The notes under the pieces are model-generated. The model had not been told where the DNA came from, made no database searches, and worked only from the letters and a program-made list of their open reading frames with translations. From Onchocerca volvulus (taxonomy: Eukaryota; Nematoda; Chromadorea; Rhabditida; Onchocercidae), in contig HG738137.1 of NCBI GenBank assembly GCA_000499405.2, forward strand, positions 20,856,603-20,920,602: a stretch of DNA of 64,000 nt. The letters run 5' to 3'. Both the position numbers and the translations under genes were made by a program. This document shows, one piece after another, positions 15,909-41,758 of the stretch (its first letter is position 1; each line of letters opens with the position of its first letter).

Positions 15909-18900
15909 AAACGAGCGAAAAGCTTAAATTATTCGCCTCATTTTTTTAAAAACACGCCTATTCAAATGCAACGCCATATGAAAATCTCAAATCAATCGAT
16001 GAAAAACTTGAACTATTGGAGGGAGTAGCCTATTAAAGCAATCGGTGGAGAACTTTTAGAGATTTATCATTTGTAACAGGGAGCATTTACATTTTTGTTT
16101 ATATAGATAGATGGATAAAAAAAAAAATAAAGGTATAATATTGATTGTATTAATTATAAATCACCAATACTTCTGATGGATTTGAATATTCAATTCATGA
16201 AAAAATGAAGAAAATTATGAATTAATGTTTTAACATTAAATTTACATCAACTAAAGTTAAATCAAAATTAAGTCGGAGAAGATTAACACAGCAAAAAGCT
16301 TGATCCTAAGAAATATTTAGAATTAACGTAATAAAATTTCTTTAGGTTAAATTGATGTCTTTTTTCAAATAAATTAAACTAATTTTTATTAAAGAAAAAG
16401 AATTCCAGATCCAAAACTTTACAGATATTCAAAATTTTTTTTTTTTATATTCGTTACTACTGCAAAAATTTTTATATTTTCTGTCATTTCAAAGAACATT
16501 TTAATTCTTTTTTTTCACTTTTATTCCTCCTTTTCTTGGATATTATCCACATGATATAATGAGTATAGCAATAGGGGGAGAGAAAGAGATGGGAGATAGA
16601 AAGAGAATGAGAAAAAAAGGAAGGCTGAACCAATAAACCCCGCCGCTCACTTACTTTTAGTTGTCACCGACGTTTCACGTGAAGAAAAGAAATAAAAACA
16701 CGCGGAAGCAGTCAGTGCAGAACTTCCGGAGTTTTGTAAAGACAAACAAGGAGCATTCACAGTTTTATTTGTGTGGTTATGAAATGGAAACTGTTTCGAA
16801 ACATCAAAAATGATACTGATAAACTATCAGACAATCATCAAAATTAAAAAATAGACTATGAATAATTTAAAATTCATTAGTACGCACTGGTGATTTCAAG
16901 ATTCTTAATTAATCTCATTACTTATTTAGTGATTTTAGATCATTAATACTGCTTTTATGAATGAAAGTGTTCATTTACTGCTTGCTTATAAATAATATTA
17001 ATAAAATAAATTTAGATAACAATCATCAAATCAATAAGAATTGTGATAAAAGGTGTGAGAAACTTCAATTTAAATTTTAAATGTAAGCAATGCTCAAATA
17101 AAGACAAACTTTGCAAGAAGAAGTGGAAAATTCAGTCAGCCACTCATCCAATAGTTTTTTTTTTATTTCCTGAACCATACAGAATATCAAGTGTGAAATC
17201 TCATATATTCATATCTGATTGTGTACAAAAGCTTAAAATTGATCTATAGCGTGAGTTGTCAAATTACTTCATTTAATATGTCAACATGAAAATAATATAA
17301 TGAAAAAAGTCGATTTTTGGAGCCTAGGCCATATTAATTATTTTACCATGCTTTGATATTGGCCAATTGTTAATTCTTAGAGAATCACAAAAAAAAATTT
17401 CATTCACTTTGATTTTAATTCATTTGAATTTTTATATAATTTCGTTCAGAAATGTGATATTGTTTCACCAAGAGAAGAAAACTGAAAATATAAAACTAAA
17501 TGATTTTGCTAATATTTCGTTCGTTCTTTTTCACGAAATCTCAATGTTCTAAAAATGTGACACTGCTTTATTTTGAGGAGATTTTAAAAATGAGATGTTT
17601 GTGCCATTATTTTTCAAAAATTGAAATTGATATAAGAATTGTAGCTATTTGTTATAATTTCTATAGCTGGAAGAATCTAATTTCAATAATATGAATATCA
17701 ACACGTTTCTGATCTCAATTTCAATAACAAAATTCAATAGTTCCTTTCGACGAGAGTGTGTAAGCACTACGCAACCTGCATTTTTTTCTAATATCTGTAA
17801 AGACAGTGTCATCACGACTATTTTAGAATACGTCATTTAGAATATCTTTTTTGAAAATAAAATCTGGTCCTTCACGTTGATTTGTTTTAATGAGAACTTA
17901 TATCAACAGCTAGCCAAGTATAGCAGCTTGAAATAATTTTTAATGAATAAATTTATAAATAATAATTTTCCTTTTCTTTAAACCGTGAAATGTCTGCAAA
18001 AGAGTATTTTTAGTTAAGCAGTGCAATTCGAGAACAAGAATTATGAATTTTCAGTGAAACTATTAAATTAGATGAATTGAAGGGATGAAATTATCCAATT
18101 TGCAAATTTATCAGCATATTTTAGAGCTAATTTCATATTAGTAGTTGTCTTTAATCTCCTTGGAATTACTGACTTCTAGTTGGTAATATATATTTTGGCT
18201 TTAGGATATCATAGTTCAGTATGATTTTTAAATTTCGAGAGTGAGAGAAAACATATATGTACACATATGATGGGATATAAAATAATTGTTAAACATTTAT
18301 ATGCTGCGTAAACTGAAATTTATAAATCACATGTCTGTTTTATCTGCTGGATAAACGTATCAGATTATAAACAGTAATTAATGCTATAGTTTTTTCTCAT
18401 TGATAATTATTCATCGTTTTTTAAACGAATCCAACTACTGTTTGAGATTTCACTTGGCTTGTCAAATTCGGAAATATAAGCAAAATATAATGTCTCCGAT
18501 GCCAGATATATGAGCCAAATATTATGAACGCGCGACCTGTAATAAAAAATTTCTTTTTATTAGCAGTTAGAATGAGAGAAATGCTGAATTTTGAAAAACA
18601 TATTTTGCATGGCTCAATATAGTCAGTTTTTAAAAATTTCAATAAGTCCAAAAAATTTTTTTTTTATTTCATAAGTTGTTTAGAATCTATACTTAATAAG
18701 TCTGTTTGGTTTATTTAGAATAATTTAATCATCTTCAGTTTTTGTTCAAGGTTTGCTAATTTTTGCACTCATTCAAATTCGTTGACCAATGTTGTCATTA
18801 AAGATTTGCTTGAATAGTATGCAGGAAATTAAAAGTCGCTAATTTTGAGCAGCTGATTTAATTAATGTATGCGCAAGGTAGCTGAATTAGCAACTTTATT

Positions 18901-18965
18901 ATGCTTGGTTGTTTCTGCCAAAACAAAGATTCTAGTCATATTTTAAGAAAACATTTTTGAATGCA

Positions 18966-19283
18966 TCATATGGAAGAATCTTCTGACCACTTCATGATCT
19001 CTGCTGATGCTTCTGAATTGCGAAAGAAGAAAACTGGTCTAGTGAAGCCAGTTTCACTAGACCAATTTTCTTCCTTCTGCAATGAATTTTCCTTCGTGAT
19101 TAGCTCATTATCAACAAATTTTATCTTACCTACATGCAAACACGCAAACACTATCAGCATTTGCGAGCAAATATTTGTGATTGATATTAAAATCCTTCGC
19201 ATTGAAAATGTAAGCATCGGCATCGCCACTGCTATAAACGATACTACAGCAATATGAAGCAGAATGAAGTGAAAGCGGAACAT
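18966..19283 (-). CDS. hypothetical secreted or membrane protein, single exon
   Basis: An intronless frame of 105 codons from ATG at 19283 to TGA at 18966. It starts with a strongly hydrophobic leader (MFRFHFILLHIAVVSFIAVA), has a second hydrophobic stretch around residues 31-50, and ends in a polar tail (about residues 55-105). A near-perfect inverted repeat (19022-19077) lies inside the coding frame. The opposite strand is also open for 98 codons, which lowers confidence. Family not recognised. Confidence 0.3.
   Translation of the reverse strand: MFRFHFILLHIAVVSFIAVAMPMLTFSMRRILISITNICSQMLIVFACLHVGKIKFVDNELITKENSLQKEENWSSETGFTRPVFFFRNSEASAEIMKWSEDSSI
19022..19077. repeat. inverted repeat, 26-bp arms
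   Basis: Left arm 19022-19047 and right arm 19052-19077 pair at 23 of 26 positions around a 4-base loop; the core is GGTCTAGTGAA/TTCACTAGACC. Confidence 0.8.
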
Positions 19284-21838
19284 ACTATATTCAACAAATT
19301 TTGTGGATTAAAAAGAATCGTTAGATCACTTTACAGGTATTTCTGGCGATAATATATTATGAAAGGTAGGAAAGATTTGCGCTGATCGACCGACATTCTT
19401 ATCATCAGAATTGTTGGCATAAATCGGATCCTCTAATCGACAGAATCGAAATTTCGCTTTATTAAATTACATTTTTAAGATATCATTTAAATTTTCGATT
19501 TCCTGAAAAAATCATTCATTTATTTGATCAAATCATTTGGTACTTCGTCTTTTTAAAGGAAAGTTTAAAATTTCATAGAATTCAGTACTAGATAATCAAG
19601 AATTACATAAATATGTCTAGACAAATTCTTAATCTAAAGCCAATTCAAGCTTTAACTTTTTGTTTCTAATTTAATTCGAGTTGGATTTTGAATTGTTAGG
19701 GATTTAAAATTACTCAATTCAGGTACCGTGAGAAAGATAAAGAATTACTTAAAATGTATATAAATTGAAAATAGTTCGAATATATGAAAGCATTTAAGCA
19801 GAGAATAATGGATGGATGATTGGAGCTAAATCTTATCGATTGCGCAATTCCAAAAATGGATCATCACTGATTTTGAGGTGATAACAGCCAACAAATATTT
19901 ACTGCGAAAACTGAATCAATCAAAAAAATAAGGGATGAACTGAAAAAATGAGGGATAAATAAGGGATGAAGCTTTTTGTTCACACATTTCAATCGAAAAA
20001 TATAATTATAACTACTGACAATGATCAGGAAATTGAATTAAAAGGACCAATCTATTCCTTCATTTAATCCGGTATTTTTAAAATCATTTTTTAAGATCAG
20101 CAATAGTCTTATTCGCTCGGTTAACTATTAAATTTCCAACTCGTTACTGTGAAGAACTACAAGATGGAAACTGACAAATCCTTTTATTCAGCACATTCAA
20201 ATGTTATTGAATTTTGTCATTTAAAAGTTTTAAAAAAATGTTAACGATTTAAAATTCTCATTCTTCCTTGTTTTCCAATGTTCAAAAGTTTTCATACGAA
20301 TGACAAAATGTAGAAATTATATAAATTCCCTTCCACTTACAATAAGTTGATGTCGTTAATGAATAAAACGTTTTGCAAGAAATGATTTGACAAGGTTCAG
20401 AGAAACGGCTTTATCATTACTATCAATCTTTTCATTTTTCTTTCCCTTTTTCCTCTCCTATATCTTTCCACAAGACTTGCGCAATTCAACGATGGTCCTA
20501 ATAGATGAAGGAACAAAATAATATAATAAAAATTTTGCGGCTATTCTTCTTTCTTGATCCTTATCTCATCAAAAAATTAAATTTTTCAGAGATTTAAAGT
20601 TCAAATTTTTCAGTATTAGAAGGAAGAGAGACAATTTTTCATAATTTGAAATCGTAAAAAATTATTTTTCTTAAAATTTAAAATATTTTTCCAAAACTTT
20701 AGAATTGAAGTATCTCTGGAAACTTAAATATTTTTATAAATAATTAATACCTTTCTTTACATTTTTATCATTTTATATCGGAAATCTTGGTGGGATGGTT
20801 GAAGAAAAAATGTGGACAATTATTCACCATAATAAGTATATAGTCGGATAATTTGTCCGATGAGGAAGGTCAAGAAAAGGAAAAGTAAGGGACTGACTGA
20901 GAAAATCTAAACTTGAACTTTCTGCGAAAATTGAAAATTCAGTAGTGACCTTGTCCGAAATGATGATTTTTTGCCTTTTTTAAAGTTTTTTGTTTATTTA
21001 CACTTACTTTTTACTTACTTTCTATTGTTCAAATTAGATCCTTCATAATCTGTAATTCGCAAAGTGTGTTGAATACTTATGACCAACACCTGTGAAGTCT
21101 ATAAAATGTCACTTTCATTTTTATTTAATCATTTCTCATATCAGTTTTTCAGAAATAATAACTCACAAATAGTAAAATAGAAAGGATAGGGCTTATAAAA
21201 TCACTTAAAATTGAAATTTATAAGTGAAAAATTAGCTGAAGTTCTACTTTTTGGATCTTAAAAGGTTTTCGTGAAAGAATTTTGCACTTCTTCAGAAATT
21301 CATCATTTAAAAGCTTCAACTTCAGAAATGATATTTCAAATAATGGACTGAGAAATGCGATAAAAAAACTCGATTTTGAAAAAAGATCAGAGAATGCACA
21401 CATTTTCCTTCTCAAAGAAGAATACGAGACGATTTATTGGTCATCCAGACAATAACCGTCATTTCACTACCCCACTGCCAGTGTATATGCTAAAATTTTA
21501 GAATGATTCCAATTCATTTTCAAAAATATTTCGAGCATATATAGGAGAAAACAGAATCCCAATCACAAACTTCTGATGCAACCTCCATAGGACAGAAAGC
21601 ATACGATAAACCAATGTAGTTATTGGAGTTTGAAATAATCGCTTTTCGAGGAGATTAAATCATTTTGATAAGTAAAATGACAGCAATTTGATTTATCATT
21701 TACCGAAAGTATGCAAATATCTGGAAGTAGTATGCAGAATAAATTATTTCACTGGATGTTCTCACGCATTATGCACGAACCTGCAAATCGCAATATGTAT
21801 ACGGTGAAATAGAGCAATATAACAAGTAAGGAATGATA
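19284..21838. other. spacer without a supported gene
   Basis: A+T-rich; only short frames with Lys/Asn/Phe/Ile-dominated composition. I see no splice-framed exon, RNA gene or repeat array. Confidence 0.5.
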
Positions 21839-21937
21839 ATGGGAACATCTTCAATTCAACTAAATACTTATATAAAAGCAGTTCTGTTCGATATCGACGG
21901 AACTTTCATGATACAGAATAGCGATAATGATGTGTAA
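21839..21937 (+). CDS. orphan exon with HAD-hydrolase motif I
   Basis: From ATG (21839) the frame gives 32 residues containing IKAVLFDIDGTF, the motif I of haloacid-dehalogenase-like phosphatases (hydrophobic strand, then nucleophile Asp, x, acid/base Asp, Gly, Thr). The frame meets TAA at 21935-21937, but a donor-like GT^GTAAAT at 21933/21934 would allow splicing onward in phase 2. I found no downstream exon carrying motifs II-IV before the nuclear receptor begins at 24169. It is therefore either the first exon of a gene with very distant exons or a truncated fragment. In this family motif I lies at the extreme N-terminus, which agrees with the ATG chosen. Confidence 0.45.
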   Translation: MGTSSIQLNTYIKAVLFDIDGTFMIQNSDNDV

Positions 21938-35765
<13,828 letters not shown>

Positions 35766-38700
35766 TAGAAACTGAATCAAATGTGCGCACTTGTCCCATC
35801 TTAACCCTTTCACAATCGCTTCCTTTAAATTATCATTTTATTTAGAAAAAAAATTATCATTTTAGTTTTATCAAATTATCATTTAATTACATCGAAATAA
35901 TTTCATTTTCATATCTTAGAAATTCAATTGGAAATTGCGATCAAAAATTTAGATACTATTTCAAACTAATTTTTTTTATTGCTGTCTTTCTCTTTTTCTC
36001 TCCCTCAACTCTACTGAATTTATCAGAAAGCAATTATCATCTCTTCACCCTCCTGACAAAGTGCGTTCAACTGATCTCGTCAGGTAACTCGGGTGCGGCA
36101 ATTCCGCAGTAAATCAGCAGGGAGCCGCTGTGGATAATGATCAACGAAAATCCACAAAGTTTAAAGAAGCAGCAATTTAACATACTCATTCCAACTTATT
36201 TTATTTCACTCAGTTTTGTTCTATTTGAAGTTTTTGTTAATCAATTATATTCCATTCAATTCTACTTCAAATCAATTCAAGTACGGGCCGTTGAAGGCTT
36301 TGTCCAGCAAGAACTCATTCAGGCCACTACCATTTCATTGCAGCATTTTTATTAAATTTATTTTCTTTTTAAATATCTCTTTCAATATTATTTCATTCCA
36401 TAGGATTTTATTGTTTCTTTTTTTGTTTATCCACAATGTCAGTATTACTTGATATTAAAGCCCTCATCCTCACAAATTTCATCTCTCTATCTTCACAAGA
36501 CTGAAAACAGTGTCTTATAATTCTGAAAAACAAACTTTGACATTTGTTTTAACTAACAAATTCGACAAAGTCATGGAAAGAAGAATGAAAAAATGACGAC
36601 AAATTGTTCATTATTTGTCAACAAAATACTGATATATGCATTGAAATACTTAGGGATCATTTTATCGCTTCTGTCATTTCATATTTAGCCATCTTTGAAT
36701 CATTTGTAATATATGTTGTTTGTCCTTCCTAATCGCCTCATTTGTGCATTACCGTACTATTCCTGCATACTGCATACATTCCAATACACAGCCACTTCCT
36801 TTATTGTTTTCATTGTTGTTGTTTATTTTCATGGCAGATACTCTTCTTTCCAGCAACTTCTGCTCGTCGACAGCGGAAATCCCATCGATCAACTTCAGCT
36901 TTAGTGATGACTCAAGGAAAGCAAAAAAAATTAGATCCATATCGGGTCAAACTTAGCAAGAGTTGAATTTTTGAATTTTATCTATAAATATATGTAATTT
37001 TGATATTCAAATTACTGTCACTTTTATTGCTATTAGAAGAATTGATTTCATTACTGGTACTTCACTATTATTGTTATTTCTAGCTATGCCTTTTTGCTTT
37101 CTTGCCTTTTTAATACTAATTGGAAAAAACAATCATTGATGTTTTTATGATATATAAAGTGAAATTTTACGAAATTTCAATTTTATTGATATCCGAACAG
37201 TTTTCTCGACACAGAAATTAATATTTCAAAATATCTGGTTGCATTAATAACGGCGAGAAGTTCACTTAGGTTACAAAAAGAGTTAAAATTTAAGTGGAAA
37301 TATCTCGGAAAAGAAGCAGTGATTCAGAATCTACTTTTTTGAGATATAATGCAAATATTTTTTACTAAGATTGCAGTAAATTATGAAACCTTTTTGTCTA
37401 GTGTCACTTGTTGCAGAAATTTCCTTTATTTTAATTTAGTTCCATTGAAACAAGCGTATCAAAAATATCGCTACTCATAAATTAGTGATTTATTACTATG
37501 TATTTTTTTTGCAACAAGTAACTATTACGTATTCTGCGACTCTTCATCAACACTTTTAATCTCCAACTTTCTTCCAAAAATTCTTTTGAATAATTTTCTA
37601 TCAGTCAAAGATAAATATTAATTTTCGATTATAAAGTGAATTATTGAGAAAAACCGAATTAATATGCTGCATAATTGAATGCTTGTTATAAAAAAGTAAA
37701 ATTTAATAAAATATTTCTATAAGTTTTTAATAATCATTCGCCATAAATCAATGCATATGAACTCAGCAAGTAGAACATAACTTCTTATAATTATGATCCA
37801 AATCATAATTGTCTCAGAAATATGCTCTTAAATTTTCATCCAGACTTGTTCGACCAATAAGAAGAATTGCTTTCGTAGCCTTATTTGTTTAAATTAATCA
37901 ATCAATAAGATTTATATGAATATTATTAAGCTTTGAAAGAATCGCAGAATTGAAATTTAAATGCATGCATTCATGTATGATCTGCTAATAAAGAAGTTCA
38001 AAAAGTATCTCAAAGATTTATGATCAATCAAATATTCCTGTTGATTGATGAAATCTGACAATTAATAATAATTTCGAGAAAAATTAACACAAAAGATAGC
38101 ATTCTGTAGCAAACGAAATGGTTCGTACGCAAACATCGTTTTGGTTGCCGATAAAAACAGTACATTTTTACTTGTTCTTTGAATAAAGATATCTAATATC
38201 CAATGAATTGTCAAAAAATCGAGACATCTAAAAAAAAAATTGGGTAAAAAGTAATTATTGTGCCTTTGGAATCAAAAGATCAAAACTAAAGGACTTGCAC
38301 CATTGCATCAGTTTTTTTTTTCTACTTCTTACATGATATTAGATGATTGTTGATGAAAATTCTCTATCGTAAATGTAATAACTTCTCAAATGTGAAAAAA
38401 TTTAGCTTTATTTATTTATTCATTCAAACTTTTCGAAAATTTCAGTTAAAAAAAGCTTAAAGATCAACGGTTGACTATAAATAGTTGCATCCATTAATTG
38501 AAATGAAAGTCGAATTACGGTTTTAATGGAATCATTGTATAGCAAAAAGGAATTTCAATAATTAGTGCAACAAATTAAAAAATCAGCACAATTATTTCTG
38601 AAACTTTTGTAATTTTTACTGGAAAATCGGAACTTTATGATGGACAGGCAATATGATGATTATTAACATCCTGCTTCTTGAACTTGTTGAAATAAATTTT

Positions 38701-39077
38701 ATTAATTGTCAAATAAATTATGCTGAAAATTTGCGGTGATTATCACTATTTGCGACTATAACTATGACGATGATTATTTGCGGAGATGATGGAGTCATTA
38801 GAAGACAGTAAAAAAGCAATTAAGTAGCGACTTGAATTGTGAGGATAGAACAAGTTATGGGCTAGTATTGGAATTTTAATAACATGCAAGTATTGCTAAT
38901 CTACTTTTGGTAGACTTGAAGAGCAACTTTGATTTTTTTAAATAGATTGATCTTTGTGCTTACATTTCATTGTTTAATTAAATAATGCCTTTAGAAATTT
39001 AAACTATAAAGAATATTGCAAAAAGTCATCAATTTCTTCTTGCCTTTGAATTCGCAATATATGATCAAGGCTGCAGG
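35766..39077. other. 3' flank of nhr-25 and spacer
   Basis: The first few hundred bases are presumably the nhr-25 3' UTR. Splice-framed candidates on the plus strand are 36027-36084 (acceptor TTTATCAG, donor CAG^GTAACT; reads KQLSSLHPPDKVRSTDLV) and a block at 36838-36965 ending KKLDPYRVKLSKS with three overlapping open frames. They cannot be linked into one protein and I do not call a gene. The rest is A+T-rich without visible features. Confidence 0.4.
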
Positions 39078-39224
39078 TCAGAACGTTGATCTTCGATACA
39101 AAACTGACCACAAAAATTCTTGTCCTCGATCAATATTTGCTTGATAAGCATGGATTGTGATACTGCTGTTGCTAATACCAAATCTATACCAGTCATTTTC
39201 ACTACTTGCAGTTCTTGAATCATC
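39078..39224 (-). CDS. orphan exon, possible Hsp70/actin-type ATPase fragment
   Basis: The minus strand, directly after a TTTTTGTAG acceptor, encodes 48 residues ending in TGA (39078-39080): MIQELQVVKM, then TGIDFGISNSSITIHAYQAN and IDRGQEFLWSVLYRRSTF. The segment GIDFGISNSSI resembles the phosphate-1 loop of Hsp70-like ATPases (G-[IF]-D-[FY/L]-G-[T]-[ST]-N-[S/C]), and the SVLY about 20 residues on recalls the STLY segment that follows it in YegD-type Hsp70s. The usual Thr of the loop is Ile here. No phase-compatible exon was found nearby, so it is probably a fragment; the family call is tentative. Confidence 0.3.
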   Translation of the reverse strand, partial: DDSRTASSENDWYRFGISNSSITIHAYQANIDRGQEFLWSVLYRRSTF

Positions 39225-41758
39225 TACAAAAATATCGAAGTACTCCTAATTTTAATTAAATAATATAGTTTTTCAGTGAATAACGATAAATGAAAGACAA
39301 CGAATTTTTTTCCTGCTTTATAAGGCATTATGTTTGTACTTAAATATCATACGTTATGTGTATTTTATCTTTTAATACATTTCTTCTTGAATTTTAGAGG
39401 CTTTCTTTCATGTCTTTTTGTTTTGGTTCTTAAAAATTTTTCGAATTTCATTCCTTGCAATATAATATTGAATTTCTCATATTCTTTACGAATCCTTTTC
39501 ATTTGCAAACATAAGCTTTTATTTGACTTTAGACTGCCTGGAAGGTATGAAAACATCAGTCTCCACTTTTCTTGATCATTGAGGAAATTGCTATCATGAT
39601 TAATTAAGAAGGATTATTTTAAAAAATAGGAATGATCAATTTGAGAAGCTATTTTTGACAGATGTTAGAAAATGCCGTGAGAATTCCAAATTATGAAAAT
39701 TTCTAAGGATTTTTACTGCTTCCGGTTTGAATGAATTGCTTTCATATCTCAGTTATCCAATTTTAAAAAGAGGTCTTATTATTACACTACTTTTTTGTAA
39801 AGATTAAAAACGAAATAAACCACAATCACTAGAAAAGTACCGGAAATAATTAAAGATTGAAAATAGCCCTATAGATTTGATAAGTTCTAAAAAAAATGTG
39901 AAACAACGTTTTTTTTTTTCTAATCTTTTTCTAAATCTCACCACAAAATAATCGCAACATTATGGAAAAATAATTATAACAAAACTTTCATCTAAATGCA
40001 ATTCTGCAAAAAAACTTTGAATAATTTCTGATCGATTAAAGCTATAAAAGAAAATATTTGATCATAATTTATGCGCTCTCATATTTATTCTGATAAATTT
40101 AGGATGCATAATTCCTTCCTTTCCATCACAGCGACAAAATTCATTCAAACATGTGCTTTTTAATTAAGAAATAAATTCCATTTTTTGTATCTAAATATAA
40201 ATTTAAGTAACTTTTCGATTGGAAACGAATTAGTAAGAGCACATTGTTTAGTAAGAGCAAAAGAACTGTTTTGAGAGAGATGGAAGAACAAAATATTGAT
40301 CGAACTTAATCGAATTCTTAAATTGTGATAAGCAATGATGATTTAATTTCTTGATCGCTTCATATATCTGCTAAAAATCTAATACAAATTGTATTGGAAA
40401 TTCTTTCTGAGTGTCTTTGTAAACTTTGCATGCAAAAAGTGGATAATTAAACTTTGAAAGATGATTTTTGCTTTAATATTCACGAATTCTTGAGTAAATG
40501 ATTTATCCTCTTTTCAACTATTTTTTTGTTATCTCTAAAAGATATATTAGCACATTTGTTTAGTGATAGTCACAGAGATTTTATATTTCCATTTCATTAA
40601 AGCTTAATCCTGTAAATTAATACACAGATTTATTTTAAATTGAAAGATAGATCTGTGAATTTGGCACTTCAGATCAACATTGTTTGTTGAACATTTATAT
40701 CCATAGCCTGTAAGTCGATCTTATTTAGCTATATAGAGAAAAATTCTCGTTAATCAAGAAAAATTCAGAAATCATCAACTGTTTTTTCTTTTAAGTTAAC
40801 GGTGTTGTTGTGTTATCATGCTTAAATTTGCATATTTTAGTTGTAGTGTAAAATAAATGAAGCAGCAAATATTCAAGGGCAAATGATTATGTTATCTCTT
40901 AAATTTAATAAATTTACAAGGAGATTTAATTAGGAAATCCTGCATTTGTAATTAATGATAACACATCAAATAGGACAAGAATTAATAAATTAAATAGATT
41001 GAAATCATTTATAGTTGACTTGTGATAAGGACTGTTAGGTGTTTGTTTCGTTTTTTTTAAGACTTGTTATGATAAGGACTATTAGGTGTTTATTTGACTA
41101 GTTGATTTTTTTTTTTTTACCAGATTAGAATTTTCCGAACCAGCTTTATAGTCGAAAAAAGAAGGAAAGCCAAGTATTCATTTTTAAATCATAATGATCT
41201 TGAGATTTTCACATAATAAAAAGTCAAGCTTCAGTCGTTGAAAGTGAAGTCAATTAAATCAAGTATTCTAAACAAGCCATGCAGTAAAAGCAGTTTTCTG
41301 AGTCTATAATTCTCAGAGAAATGCTTTAAAGCTGAAGAAATGAGATTAAATTTTAAATTGCTATGCTTTCAAAATGTCTTGGAATATTTGACCATCAGAA
41401 ACGAAAATTGAAATGCCTGCACAATGGCAAGCAATATCGATTATTTATCTTCACAACTCTTTTGTTTATCATAGATTGAAAAACATTTAAAAGACAAGGG
41501 AAGATATGCTTGTCAGAATGCGATTGAAAGTAATTAAAAGCGAGCATTTATTTACTGATCAGACGACAGAACTTTTGCATTATAAAATATTGTTTAATAA
41601 TGTTACTAAGAATTTATAAATTTTTTCATCGAATAATAATAATTAATTTCGTTCAATTTTTAATAATGTTAACGGAATCATTAAATCGAAGACTACTAAA
41701 TACTATGAAAGCATCACGACATTTAACATTTATTTTAATTTATCAAGCTTTATAACGC
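39225..41758. other. spacer without a supported gene
   Basis: A+T-rich. A lysine-rich minus-strand frame (39365-39556) and its plus-strand shadow (39330-39575) lack splice context. Contains the short tandem duplication at 41017-41095. Confidence 0.5.
41017..41095 (+). repeat. two-copy tandem duplication
   Basis: GACTTGTGATAAGGACTGTT (41017 on) is repeated as GACTTGTTATGATAAGGACT (41061 on), both continuing AGGTGTTT(G/A)TTT, separated by a poly-T run. Confidence 0.8.

Larger units (their letters stand above)
13481..18965. other. long A+T-rich spacer with repeats
   Basis: No supported multi-exon gene. It holds the direct duplication 13904-14100/14790-14995, a minus-strand frame at 14966-15112 with a hydrophobic C-terminal segment, the inverted repeat copy at 15838-15908, and a purine-rich then G+C-rich patch at 16570-16740 (CCCCGCCGCTCACTTACTTT) that looks like a promoter or 5' leader without an identifiable gene. 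The lysine-rich frame at 13625-13810 is a poly-A artefact. Confidence 0.5.
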
